DNA from: an uncultured Myxococcales bacterium
GTDB lineage: Bacteria; Myxococcota_A; UBA9042
Reading direction: 5' to 3'
Length of the DNA: 62,260 nt
Assembly: GCA_903929795.1 (NCBI GenBank)
Contig: CAIYWC010000189.1
Coordinates: forward strand, 136,474 to 198,733
Shown here: positions 43,207 through 52,260 of the stretch, one piece after another
Numbering within the stretch: the first letter of the stretch is position 1
How the letters are laid out: the number at the start of each line of letters is the position of its first letter
The notes under the pieces: model-generated
Database searches by the model: none
Told to the model about the DNA's origin: nothing
The model's input: the letters and a program-made list of their open reading frames with translations, nothing else
Program-made: the position numbers and the translations under genes

Positions 43207-44316
43207 ATGACGCGACGAATTGGCCTTTTGACCGGCGGCGGTGACTGCCCGGGCTTGAACGCGGTCATCTGGGCAGTCGTGCGGACGTGCGCGGAAGTCG
43301 GCGTGGAAGTACTTGGAATTCCTGATGGATTCGAAGGCCTGGTCGAGCCCGGCGAACTGCATTGCCTGACGCTCACGGACGTGCGGGACATCTTCTCGCG
43401 CGGCGGCACCATGCTCGGCAGCACCAACCGTGGCAACCCGTTCAAGTACGTGCACACCGTTGACGGCCACGAGGTCACGGACGACCGCAGCCAGCAAATC
43501 GTCGACAACATCGCCAAACTTGGCTTAGACGGCCTCATCGCGATCGGCGGCGACGGCACGCTGTCGATCGCCCATGAACTGAACCTGATGGGCGCCAACG
43601 TCATCGGCGTGCCCAAGACCATCGACAACGACCTGGGCAGCACGGACAACACGTTCGGCTTTTTCACCGCCGTCGAGACCGCGATGGGCGCGCTGGACAA
43701 GCTGAAGACGACGGGCGAATCGCATGACCGCGTGATGATTCTGGAAGTCATGGGCCGCTACGCCGGCTGGATCGCGCTGGAGAGCGGTCTGACCGGCGGC
43801 GCGCACATCATCCTGGTGCCGGAGATTCCGTATTCCGTGGAGTCGGTCCTGGCGCGCATTCGCCGCCACTGGGACGAGGAACACCGCAACTATACACTGA
43901 TTGTCCTGGCAGAAGGCGCGTTTCCGGAAGGCGGGCACGTGGAGCACATCGAAGCAGGCCGGTCGGGCAGTGTCGCGCGCGTGGGCGGCGCGGGCGCGCG
44001 CCTGGATGCCGCGCTGCGCGACGCGATGGCGAGCTGGGATCGGCCGCGCGGGGCCCCGGAGGTCCGGACGACGGTGCTGGGGCATATCCAGCGCGGTGGC
44101 TCGCCCTGTGCGTATGACCGCCTGATTTCCCTGCGTTTTGGCGCCGAAGCTGCGACGCTCGCCTTGGCCGGCCGCTGGAACCGGATGGTCTGCCTGCGCG
44201 GGACGGGCATCGAGAACGTGCCGCTCGTCGAGGGAATTGCCCGCCCCCACAACGTCGATCCGCTGGGGCAGATGGTCCAGCACGCCCGCGCTGTCGGCAT
44301 TTGTTTCGGAGATTGA
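43207..44316 (+). CDS. pfkA: 6-phosphofructokinase (PfkA family)
   Basis: The enzyme phosphorylates fructose-6-phosphate in glycolysis. The 369-residue product has GGGDCPGLNAVI, GGTMLGSTNRGNP, AIGGDGTLS (117 = Gly) and VPKTIDNDL (137 = Lys), plus GRYAGWIALESGL and GHIQRGGSP. Gly after GGD is typical of ATP use, while Lys in PKTIDND is typical of the PPi and mixed-substrate branch, so phosphate donor choice is uncertain. CGGAG is about nine bases before the ATG. It is followed by an oxidoreductase gene after 3 bp. Confidence 0.92.
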   Translation: MTRRIGLLTGGGDCPGLNAVIWAVVRTCAEVGVEVLGIPDGFEGLVEPGELHCLTLTDVRDIFSRGGTMLGSTNRGNPFKYVHTVDGHEVTDDRSQQIVDNIAKLGLDGLIAIGGDGTLSIAHELNLMGANVIGVPKTIDNDLGSTDNTFGFFTAVETAMGALDKLKTTGESHDRVMILEVMGRYAGWIALESGLTGGAHIILVPEIPYSVESVLARIRRHWDEEHRNYTLIVLAEGAFPEGGHVEHIEAGRSGSVARVGGAGARLDAALRDAMASWDRPRGAPEVRTTVLGHIQRGGSPCAYDRLISLRFGAEAATLALAGRWNRMVCLRGTGIENVPLVEGIARPHNVDPLGQMVQHARAVGICFGD

Positions 44317-44319
44317 GCC

Positions 44320-45948
44320 ATGACGCTGCATTCGCCTATCGCCAGAACCGCCGAGCGCGTCCGAGCGCCCATTCCGGAGCACGTGGATGTCGCGATCGTC
44401 GGCGCGGGGCCCGGCGGGCTGATGGCCGGCGCACTGCTTGCGCGCAGTGGCCTGAAAGTCGCGATTTTTGACCAGCATTACGTCGCCGGTGGCTGCGCGA
44501 CGATGTTCGAGCGCGGTCGCTCCGACGCGCGCTGGCGCTTTGACGTCGGCCTGCATTACATCGGCGATTGTGGGCCAAACGGTAAGATTCCCGGGCTGTT
44601 GCGCCAAGCCGGCGTGACGCTGGAGTACGCCGAGCTGGACCCGGACGGGTTTGACACCATCGTGCTGCCAGGCCTGCGGTTTCGCATTCCGGCGGGGCAC
44701 GAGAAGTACCGCCAGCGGCTGTACGAGTATTTTCCCAAGGAAAAGAAGGGCATTGATCGCTACGTGCAGCTGCTGCTGGAGATCGACCGCGCCACGCGCA
44801 AGCTGGACCGTACCGGCGGCAAAATGGGCTTGGGCATGGCGCTGGACACGCTGCTGCACGGGCGGATGTTGATTCGCTACCAGAACGCCACGATTGGCCA
44901 GGTGCTGGACGATTGCACCCAGGACCAGGCGCTCCGCGCAGTGCTGTTGGGCCAGTCGGGCGATTACGGGGTGCCGCCGTCGCAGGCGAGCGCGTTCTTG
45001 CACTGCGGGCTGGCGAACCACTACTTTCACGGTGCGTACTATCCCAAAGGCGGCGGTCAGGCGATCGCCGATGCGCTGGCAGCGACGGTGGAAGCCGCGG
45101 GCGGGACGGTGCATCTGCGCTGCGGCATCGCCAAAATCCTGGTGGAAAACGGGACGGCGGTGGGCGTGCTGACCGAGGAAGTGCGCGGCGAACAGCACCG
45201 CGTCCAAGCCAAGCTCGTCTTGTCGAACGCGGACTTGAAAGCGACGCTGCTCAAGCTGATCGGCCCCGAACAGCTGCCCGACGGCTGGGTGCACAAGGCC
45301 GACGAGATGCAGATGGGCGGCGCGCTGTTTCTGTCCTGTTTCGGCCTGCAAGGATCGGCGGCGGAAAATGGCCTGTCGGCGACAAATTTCTGGCAATTCG
45401 ACGACTTCGACGCGGAGCGCTTTTACCGCGACGCCGCGGCCGGATCCTTGCCGCGCGGATGCTACGTGACCAGCGGCACGGCCAAGGACCCGACGACGCC
45501 GGGCCACGCGCCACCGGGCATGACCGGGGTCGAGGTGATGGCGCTTTCGGCCGGCACGCCGCAGGCGTGGGGCGTCAGCAGCGAGGCGCTGTGGGATGGC
45601 ACCTACCGCAAAAATCCGGCATATGTGGCGAAAAAGCAGGCGGTGGAAGACGATTTGCTGCGGCGGCTGGACGCGCTCTGCCCCGGCGCGGCGGGGCGCG
45701 TGGTCTTCCGGGAGTCGGCGACGCCGCTGACCCACACACGCTACACGCGAGCGACCGACGGCACGGGCTACGGGCTGGCGGCGATTCCGGGGCAGTTCAT
45801 GCGCAACCGGCCGGGCTACCGCGGGCCGCTGGCGGGGCTGTATTTCTGCGGCGCGTCGACCCGTGCGGGCCACGGTGTGCTGGGCGCGCTGCTGTCGGGC
45901 GAGCAGTCGGCTAAGCGGATCCTGGCGGATCAGGCGGCCGCCAAGTAG
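44320..45948 (+). CDS. CrtI / RetSat-like FAD-dependent oxidoreductase
   Basis: The 542-residue protein has an N-terminal FAD-binding Rossmann motif (VAIVGAGPGGLMAGALLARSG), then YVAGGCATMF, VGLHYIGD, and a C-terminal GLYFCGASTRAGHGVLGALLSG typical of carotenoid desaturase-like flavoproteins and retinol saturases. It may act on a polyene or other hydrophobic lipid; the substrate is unknown. It starts 3 bp after pfkA stops, so it is co-transcribed. No other carotenoid gene is in the window. Confidence 0.8.
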   Translation: MTLHSPIARTAERVRAPIPEHVDVAIVGAGPGGLMAGALLARSGLKVAIFDQHYVAGGCATMFERGRSDARWRFDVGLHYIGDCGPNGKIPGLLRQAGVTLEYAELDPDGFDTIVLPGLRFRIPAGHEKYRQRLYEYFPKEKKGIDRYVQLLLEIDRATRKLDRTGGKMGLGMALDTLLHGRMLIRYQNATIGQVLDDCTQDQALRAVLLGQSGDYGVPPSQASAFLHCGLANHYFHGAYYPKGGGQAIADALAATVEAAGGTVHLRCGIAKILVENGTAVGVLTEEVRGEQHRVQAKLVLSNADLKATLLKLIGPEQLPDGWVHKADEMQMGGALFLSCFGLQGSAAENGLSATNFWQFDDFDAERFYRDAAAGSLPRGCYVTSGTAKDPTTPGHAPPGMTGVEVMALSAGTPQAWGVSSEALWDGTYRKNPAYVAKKQAVEDDLLRRLDALCPGAAGRVVFRESATPLTHTRYTRATDGTGYGLAAIPGQFMRNRPGYRGPLAGLYFCGASTRAGHGVLGALLSGEQSAKRILADQAAAK

Positions 45949-45954
45949 CTGAAT

Positions 45955-47373
45955 CTACGGCTTTAACGCGTGCAGCGGATGACCCATCGCGCCGTGAGCG
46001 GCTTCCAAAAGAGCCTCGGCCATCGTCGGGTGCGCGTGGACGGTCAGCGCCAGGTCTTCGGTCGTCGCGCCCATCTCCAGCGCCAGTGCCGCGGACGCAA
46101 TCAGCTCCGACGCCTCCGCGCCGACGATCTGCACCGCCAGGATCGTGTCGGATTGCGCGTCGCTGATGATGCGCACAAAGCCGTCGGTGGCGTTGGCCGT
46201 CATCGCGCGCCCCAGCGCCCCGAAAGAAAACTTGCCAATTTTCAGTGACTTGCCTGTCGCCTGCAGTTCGGCCAAGGTCGGGCCCACCGTCGCAATCTCC
46301 GGGTCCGTGTACACGACGTTCGGCATGGCGATAACGTCGAGCGCGGTCTTCTTGCCCGCGACAGATTCCGCTGCAATTTCACCGTCCTTGGACGCTTTGT
46401 GCGCCAGCATTGGCCCGGGCGTGATGTCGCCAACGGCCCAGATATTCGCCGCCGTCGTCCGCAGCTGGTCGTCCACGGCGAGCACACCGCGCTTGTCCGG
46501 CGTCAAACCCACTGTTTCCAAACCCAAATCGCGGGTGTTCGGCCGCCTGCCGACCGCCACCAGCACGACGTCCACTTCCACGCTGTCCGGCTTTCCGGCG
46601 ACTTCCACGTCCACGCGCAAGCGGCCGTTCGGCAGTTTCACCGCGCCCAAGGCTTTTGCACCTTGCAAGTGCTTGACGCCCAACTTGATTTGCTTCTGGT
46701 ACACCGGCCGCGCGACGTCCGCGTCGAACATGGCCAGGATGCGCTCCGCCGCCTCGATAACGGTCACCTGCACGCCCAAGCGCGCGTACACGTCGGTCAG
46801 CTCCAGGCCGATCACGCCGCCGCCGATGACCGCCATGGCCTTGGGCAGCGTGCTCAGCGCCAGCGCGCCGGTGGAGTCGATGATCTGCGCGCCGTCAAAG
46901 GCGAATCCGGGAATCGCGATTGGGCTGGAGCCGGTGGCGATGACCAACTTGCCAAAGCCGATGGTCTCGGTCTTGCCATCCGCGCCGGTCACCGCGATTC
47001 GACCCGGGCCAGCCAGCTTGCCCACACCCGCGATGTGCGTGACACCGTTGCCTTTGAAAAGCCCGCCGATGCCACCGGACAGCTTCTGCGTAATGGCGGT
47101 TTTCCAAGCCTGCATCGCCGCCAGGTCGACATGCAGATCGCCGGCGATGATGCCCATCCCCGCGCCGTCTTTGGCTTTTTTGTAGACCTTCGACGCGTGA
47201 ATGAGCGCCTTGGACGGAATGCAGCCGACGTTCAAGCACACGCCGCCGAGCGCGCCTTTGTCGATGCACGCGGTCTTCAAGCCGTATTGCGCGAGGCGAA
47301 TCGCGCACACGTAGCCGCCCGGGCCGGAGCCCAGGACAACCGCGTCAAAAGTGCGCATGGAGTCGGTTGCCAT
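45955..47373 (-). CDS. lpdA: Dihydrolipoyl dehydrogenase
   Basis: E3 subunit of 2-oxoacid dehydrogenase and glycine cleavage complexes; it reoxidises lipoamide with FAD and NAD+. The 472-residue product has VVLGSGPGGYVCAIRLAQ, the redox-active disulfide GGVCLNVGCIPSKALI, GGGVIGLEL, the FAD element NIWAVGD, and the catalytic HAHPTMAEAL (His/Glu pair). GGAG lies about eight bases before the ATG. It is convergent with the oxidoreductase gene (6 bp apart) and is followed upstream by dacB on the same strand. Its partner subunits are not in the window. Confidence 0.95.
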   Translation of the reverse strand: MATDSMRTFDAVVLGSGPGGYVCAIRLAQYGLKTACIDKGALGGVCLNVGCIPSKALIHASKVYKKAKDGAGMGIIAGDLHVDLAAMQAWKTAITQKLSGGIGGLFKGNGVTHIAGVGKLAGPGRIAVTGADGKTETIGFGKLVIATGSSPIAIPGFAFDGAQIIDSTGALALSTLPKAMAVIGGGVIGLELTDVYARLGVQVTVIEAAERILAMFDADVARPVYQKQIKLGVKHLQGAKALGAVKLPNGRLRVDVEVAGKPDSVEVDVVLVAVGRRPNTRDLGLETVGLTPDKRGVLAVDDQLRTTAANIWAVGDITPGPMLAHKASKDGEIAAESVAGKKTALDVIAMPNVVYTDPEIATVGPTLAELQATGKSLKIGKFSFGALGRAMTANATDGFVRIISDAQSDTILAVQIVGAEASELIASAALALEMGATTEDLALTVHAHPTMAEALLEAAHGAMGHPLHALKP

Positions 47374-47386
47374 CGAAAATCTCCGG

Positions 47387-48835
47387 TTACGGCGTCAGCA
47401 GCCGTTTCAACATGCGGTCCACAGCGCCGCGATATGCGCCGGGTCCGCCTTTGATTCCGTTATAAAATACCGCGAAAACATAGGTTTTTTCGCCGGATTG
47501 GGCATAGCCCGCCAGCCCGACGACGTCGTCCAGCGTGCCGGTCTTGGCTTGGATCTTCCCTTGGGTCTGCGGATCGTGCAGACGCCCGCGCAGGGTGCCG
47601 TCCACACCGGCAATCGGCAGCGTTTTTCGCCAGTTGGCACCCGCCGGATCCTTGTTCATCGCCCGCAGGAGGTCAACGACTGTCTGCGCCGTGACCTTGT
47701 CGGCATGGTACAGCCCGGAGCCGTTGCCCAGCACGGAGCCATTCCAGCGAATTTGCAGCGTCTCCAAGGTCTTGCGCACCGCGGCCTCGGCCTTGTCGTT
47801 GGTCACCGGCACCTGACCCTGGCCCGCCGCGGTCTGCCGGAACATCGTCTCCGCGTAGCCGTTGTGCGAATGCTTGTTGGTCACGGTCACAATTTCCTGC
47901 AGCGTGGGCGAGCTCCGCGACGCCACGATGGCCAGCTCCGGCGCCTTGCCAAACGTCGGCACCGATACCACAACACCTTGTTTTTGCAGCGCTTGCTGAA
48001 AGACCCAGCCGGCAAAATAGCTCGCATCCGCGACCCGACGCCGCCCGGAGCCAATGGCCTTGTGCGCCGCCGCGATCGTGCCCTGGACCACCACCTCGGT
48101 CACCCGACCATTGGGCCGCGTGAACACCGTCAGCGCGTCCTTTTTGCCCGCGACCGTCCTCGCTTCGTTCACCACGACGACGGCGTCGCCCGCCGGCGGT
48201 CCGACTTCCACGACCGGCGGCTGGCCCACGGCGCCCGCCTTCACCGTCGCGTGCAGTGTCCCCGCCTCGCACTGCAGCCCGCCGATCGGCGCGCGAAACG
48301 CCGCATCCGTCTGTTTCTCGTCAAAGCCCTTGGGCAAGCTGGCGTCAAACACGGTGCCATCGATCACCAGCTTGGCGATCCGGCTGATGCCCTTTTTCTG
48401 CACCTCCGCCGCCAGCTTGGCATAATCACTGGCAAACATCGTCGGATCGCCCGACCCGATCAGCGCCAGCGTCGCTACCTCGCCGTTCTTCGTGGGGCTC
48501 GCCCGCACCTCGGTCACGAACACCTTCTCCGCCGGCAGCGTCTTCATCACCGCCGACGTCGAGAACAGCTTGGCCACCGACGCCGGGTGCACCAGCTTCT
48601 TGGCGTCCAGGTCCAGCACGACCTCGCCCGTCGCCAGATCGACGACCGACGCGACCACCGTCACCTTCCCGCCCGCGCTTTGCAGGATACCGCGCAACGC
48701 CTCGCCCAGCGCCGTGTTCGCGGGCGCCTTGGCCACCGCCGGGACCACCGGCTGCGCCCGCGCCGCCGCCGGCAGCCCAAGCGCGCAAAACACCGCGAGT
48801 TTCAGAAGCCAGGAACCATGGATTTGCTGGAACAT
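47387..48835 (-). CDS. dacB: D-alanyl-D-alanine carboxypeptidase (PBP4, DacB type)
   Basis: Periplasmic peptidoglycan hydrolase that trims or cuts D-Ala crosslinks. The 482-residue protein has a signal peptide, the SXXK motif in HPASVAKL, SXN in KHSHNGYAE and KTG in QAKTGTLDD, in the right order for class C (PBP4) enzymes. The region between SXXK and SXN includes the long domain-II insertion of PBP4. The ATG at 48835 is weakly supported by a GGCAGGCG. It is divergent from an L,D-transpeptidase gene, so a peptidoglycan-remodelling pair is likely. Confidence 0.9.
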   Translation of the reverse strand: MFQQIHGSWLLKLAVFCALGLPAAARAQPVVPAVAKAPANTALGEALRGILQSAGGKVTVVASVVDLATGEVVLDLDAKKLVHPASVAKLFSTSAVMKTLPAEKVFVTEVRASPTKNGEVATLALIGSGDPTMFASDYAKLAAEVQKKGISRIAKLVIDGTVFDASLPKGFDEKQTDAAFRAPIGGLQCEAGTLHATVKAGAVGQPPVVEVGPPAGDAVVVVNEARTVAGKKDALTVFTRPNGRVTEVVVQGTIAAAHKAIGSGRRRVADASYFAGWVFQQALQKQGVVVSVPTFGKAPELAIVASRSSPTLQEIVTVTNKHSHNGYAETMFRQTAAGQGQVPVTNDKAEAAVRKTLETLQIRWNGSVLGNGSGLYHADKVTAQTVVDLLRAMNKDPAGANWRKTLPIAGVDGTLRGRLHDPQTQGKIQAKTGTLDDVVGLAGYAQSGEKTYVFAVFYNGIKGGPGAYRGAVDRMLKRLLTP

Positions 48836-49100
48836 CGCCTGCCAACTGCGCGATCGCGCCAGCGCAAGGTACCGCGGAAACGCGTGCGGCAAAAGACAAC
48901 GGCCGGCAATTTCGCAACCCCGCAAAATCTTGCGCACTTTCGCGCGGCCGTCGGTCGGACCGGATTGCCCAATGGCGCCAAGCACTTGCGGGCGCTCCCC
49001 GGCCTACAGCTGCGGCGCCACGTGGGCGGGATGGTTGGGTTTTTTGCGCAAGTCCGGCTGACGGCTTACTGTGAAAGAGGGCGAGAGGAGGCCCTCCCCG

Positions 49101-50522
49101 ATGCAAGCTGACCCGGAACCTGCTGCGTGTCCTGCGTCCCGCGTCCCGTGGCTCCTGGGCATTTTTCTCGTGGTCGCACTGGTCGCGTTGGCCCAGCCGG
49201 CCCATGGCCAGTCGCTGCCGGACCACGCGCTCCAGAACGCCGGGCTATTGCCGGACGGCGGAGAAAAGAGCTTTGCCGCTGACGATTTCTTTGGCCCGCC
49301 GCCGCGCGATTGGCTCGCCGGGAGCCCGCCGCCGCCGCCGTTTGCCGCGTGGGCAATGGCGCCAGGCTACGTGCGGCGCGAGCCCAAGCTCGCGTCGCGC
49401 TTGACCGGCGTGTTGCAGCGCGGCGACACCGTCAACGTGACGACATGCGTTCCGGACTGCAAGGCGCCGAAAGCATGGGCAATTCTCGGCGCAGACGGCG
49501 CCGTGCCGCTGCGATCGCTGCGCGCGTTGCCCGTGCCGCCGGAAGCGTATGGCACGTCGGCGGCGGCGCGGTACGAGTACGGTCGGCCAGCCGGTGGGAC
49601 GCCGCAGGTGTTCGCGACGCCGGACGCCAAGGCCAAAGTGCTGCGCAAGGAAAAGGCGGATTTTCGTTTGGCTTTTGTGCCCAACCCTTCGCTGGCCCAG
49701 CGAGGCTGGCTGCAGCGGCCCGACGGCGGCTGGATGCGGACCAGGGACATCAAGCTGTTCTCGCCATCCAAGTTCGAGGGCGTGCGCGATGGCGGTCAGG
49801 GCGCGTTCGTCTTCGTGCGACGCAAAGCGGTGCTGCAGGTGCCGCGCGATCCCAAGGTCAAGGCGGCCAAGCCCACGCCGGAGCTGCTGCTGGCGCGCAC
49901 GGTTAACCGCTACGACCACCTGCCGTTGCTGGGCGAAAAGAACGGCCGGGTGCTCGTGCCGGGCGGCGCGCTGTCGGCCAGCGTCGTGCGCATCGTGCGC
50001 CAGGTGCCGCGGCCCAAGGGTGTCGCGCCGTCCGACCGCTGGATCCACGTGGACCTCCAAGAACAGGTGCTGACGGCGTACGAGGGCGACCAACGGGTGC
50101 TGGCGACGCTGATTTCCAGCGGCAAAAGCGACAAGAAATCGCACATGACCCGCGAGGGCACGTTCAAGATCTACGCCAAGTCGGTGCACACCTCGATGCG
50201 CGGCAAGCCGTGGGACGATTATTACGCTGAAGAGGTGCCCTGGACAATGCACTACGACGACGGCCGCGCGCTGCACGGCGCCTATTGGCACGATCAGTTC
50301 GGCATCGAAAAGTCCCATGGTTGCGTGAACTTATCACCGGCCGACGCCGCGTGGCTGTTCCAGTGGGTGCCGCCCAAGCTGCCCGACGGCTGGCACTCGA
50401 TCCTGGCGGTCAGCGGCAAGCTGCAGACGGCGTGGGTGGTGGTGGAAGACCCCGGCAAGGTCGCGCACAAGCCGGTGCGCAAGGTCGCGGCGGCGCAAAA
50501 GGCGCGGATCGCCAAGCGCTGA
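49101..50522 (+). CDS. L,D-transpeptidase (YkuD family)
   Basis: The 473-residue secreted protein has a signal peptide (WLLGIFLVVALVALA), a central Pro-rich region with an SH3-like or repeat domain, and a C-terminal YkuD domain with HGAYWHDQFGIEKSHGCVNLS, the catalytic Cys in SHGCVN. It makes 3-3 crosslinks or attaches proteins to peptidoglycan. ATG at 49101 is preceded by AGAGGAGG; a GTG at 49071 would add ten residues before it. It is divergent from dacB (265 bp of intergenic DNA). Confidence 0.88.
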   Translation: MQADPEPAACPASRVPWLLGIFLVVALVALAQPAHGQSLPDHALQNAGLLPDGGEKSFAADDFFGPPPRDWLAGSPPPPPFAAWAMAPGYVRREPKLASRLTGVLQRGDTVNVTTCVPDCKAPKAWAILGADGAVPLRSLRALPVPPEAYGTSAAARYEYGRPAGGTPQVFATPDAKAKVLRKEKADFRLAFVPNPSLAQRGWLQRPDGGWMRTRDIKLFSPSKFEGVRDGGQGAFVFVRRKAVLQVPRDPKVKAAKPTPELLLARTVNRYDHLPLLGEKNGRVLVPGGALSASVVRIVRQVPRPKGVAPSDRWIHVDLQEQVLTAYEGDQRVLATLISSGKSDKKSHMTREGTFKIYAKSVHTSMRGKPWDDYYAEEVPWTMHYDDGRALHGAYWHDQFGIEKSHGCVNLSPADAAWLFQWVPPKLPDGWHSILAVSGKLQTAWVVVEDPGKVAHKPVRKVAAAQKARIAKR

Positions 50523-52247
50523 TTACGCGGGCTGCAGCGCGATAATCGTCGCCTGCAAGCTGACTTTGCCATTGTGGCTGTTGCGCTCCAGCCGTACGAC
50601 TGCGTCCACGCGATCGCGATCGCCAAAGCCCTCGACGACGGATCGCGCGCAGAACGTGCCGACCCCCGGACGCGCCCAGGCCGGCTGGTTGCCGGGCGCC
50701 AGCAGCGTCGCGCGGCACCAATCGCGGTCCTTGCCGATCAAGCTCGGCTTATGCAACTCCACGCCGCGCAACAGGAATTGCGGCCGCTCGTTGCCCTTGC
50801 CGCACGGTTCCAGCTGGTCCAGCACGTCGATAATCCCCAGCTCCAAGTCGGCGACCTGCAGCTCGGCGTCCACGCGAATCGCCCGGTCGCGCTGGGCCAG
50901 CGGCAGCGTCTGCGCCACGTGCGCCTGCAGCCGCGCGCGAAATTCGTCCACCCGTTCCGCCAGCAGCGTCACACCCGCGGCCATCGCGTGGCCGCCAAAA
51001 CGCGCGAACAGCTCGCCCTGGTGGATCACCCGCAGGCCGTCCACCAGATCGTAGCCGGCGATGGAGCGACCGGAGCCGCGCGCCAGGCCATCCTCGCAGA
51101 TCGCCAATACGAACGCGGGCACCGCCAGCTCGTCCTTGACCTTGTTCGCCACGATGCCGACCACGCCCTGATGCCACTCCGGATGCGCCACAACAACGCC
51201 GTGCGCCCGGCCGTCCTGCACGCGCGCCTGCACCAGCGCCGCGGCCGATGCCAGCGCCTGCGCGTCCTTGCGCCGGTTGTTCTCCAGGTCAATCAACTCG
51301 GCGAGTTGCAGCGCGCGCTCCGGACTCCGGGTTGTCAGCAGCTCGAACGCAGTCTGCGGGTCCGCCATGCGCCCGGCAGCGTTGATCGGCGGCGCCAGGT
51401 GAAACCCCACGCGATCCGCGCTGATCGCCGCAATCTTCGTGTTGCGCGCCGCCAGCGTCTGCACGCCCGGACGCGCCGACTTGCCCAGCAGGCGCAGCCC
51501 GTGCCAGCACAGGATCCGGTTCACGCCCTGCAGCGGCACCATGTCGGCAATCGTGCCGAGGGCAGCGAGCTCGATGAGCGACTTCAACTCCACCGGCTTG
51601 CCGTGGCCCCGCGCGTGCAGCTCGCGCCGCAGCGCCTGGGCGAGCACCATCGCCACGCCGACCGCTGAAAGCGCCTTGTCGGGATACGCACAGTCCAGCC
51701 GCTGCGGGTTCAGCACGACCGACGCGTTCGGCAGCGTGGGACCCAGCGCATGGTGGTCACAGACGATAAAGTGGCGACCACGGTCCCGCACGGCCTGGAT
51801 CTCGCGGTGGGACGTCGTCCCGCAATCGACGGAGATGAAGAGCGCGATGCCCGCGTCGCACAGCTCCTGCAGGCGGTCGTGGTGCAGGCCATAGCCGTCG
51901 CGGAAGCGGTCCGGCAAAAACACGCGCACCGGATGGCCCAGCCGCCCAAACAGGTCAGCCAGAAGCGCCGCGGCGCTGATGCCATCGACGTCGTAGTCGC
52001 CATACACGCAGATCTTGTCGCCCGTGGCCAGCGCGTCCGCGATCAGCCGCGCCGCATCGACAACGCCCGCCAGCAGGGTCGGATCCGGCAAGTCGGCCAG
52101 CGGCGGCTGCAGGAATTTCTGAGCTTTTTCTGGCGTATCCAGCCCGCGCAGCACCAGAATCCGCGCCAGCAGCGGCGTAATGCCGGCCTCGGTCAGCGCG
52201 GCCAGCCGGACGGGATCCGGCTCCAGGCGCTCGAAGTGCGCCGTCAT
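50523..52247 (-). CDS. recJ: Single-stranded-DNA exonuclease RecJ
   Basis: RecJ degrades single-stranded DNA 5' to 3' in recombination and mismatch repair. The 574-residue product has the DHH-family motifs: YGDYDVDGISA, CDHHALGPTLP, the DHHA1 region with GGHAMAAGV, and SGRSIAGYD. ATG at 52247 lies 13 bp after the secF stop, so it is translationally linked to the sec genes. It ends flush against the convergent L,D-transpeptidase gene. Confidence 0.94.
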   Translation of the reverse strand: MTAHFERLEPDPVRLAALTEAGITPLLARILVLRGLDTPEKAQKFLQPPLADLPDPTLLAGVVDAARLIADALATGDKICVYGDYDVDGISAAALLADLFGRLGHPVRVFLPDRFRDGYGLHHDRLQELCDAGIALFISVDCGTTSHREIQAVRDRGRHFIVCDHHALGPTLPNASVVLNPQRLDCAYPDKALSAVGVAMVLAQALRRELHARGHGKPVELKSLIELAALGTIADMVPLQGVNRILCWHGLRLLGKSARPGVQTLAARNTKIAAISADRVGFHLAPPINAAGRMADPQTAFELLTTRSPERALQLAELIDLENNRRKDAQALASAAALVQARVQDGRAHGVVVAHPEWHQGVVGIVANKVKDELAVPAFVLAICEDGLARGSGRSIAGYDLVDGLRVIHQGELFARFGGHAMAAGVTLLAERVDEFRARLQAHVAQTLPLAQRDRAIRVDAELQVADLELGIIDVLDQLEPCGKGNERPQFLLRGVELHKPSLIGKDRDWCRATLLAPGNQPAWARPGVGTFCARSVVEGFGDRDRVDAVVRLERNSHNGKVSLQATIIALQPA

Positions 52248-52260
52248 GGCGGGCAAAAGC

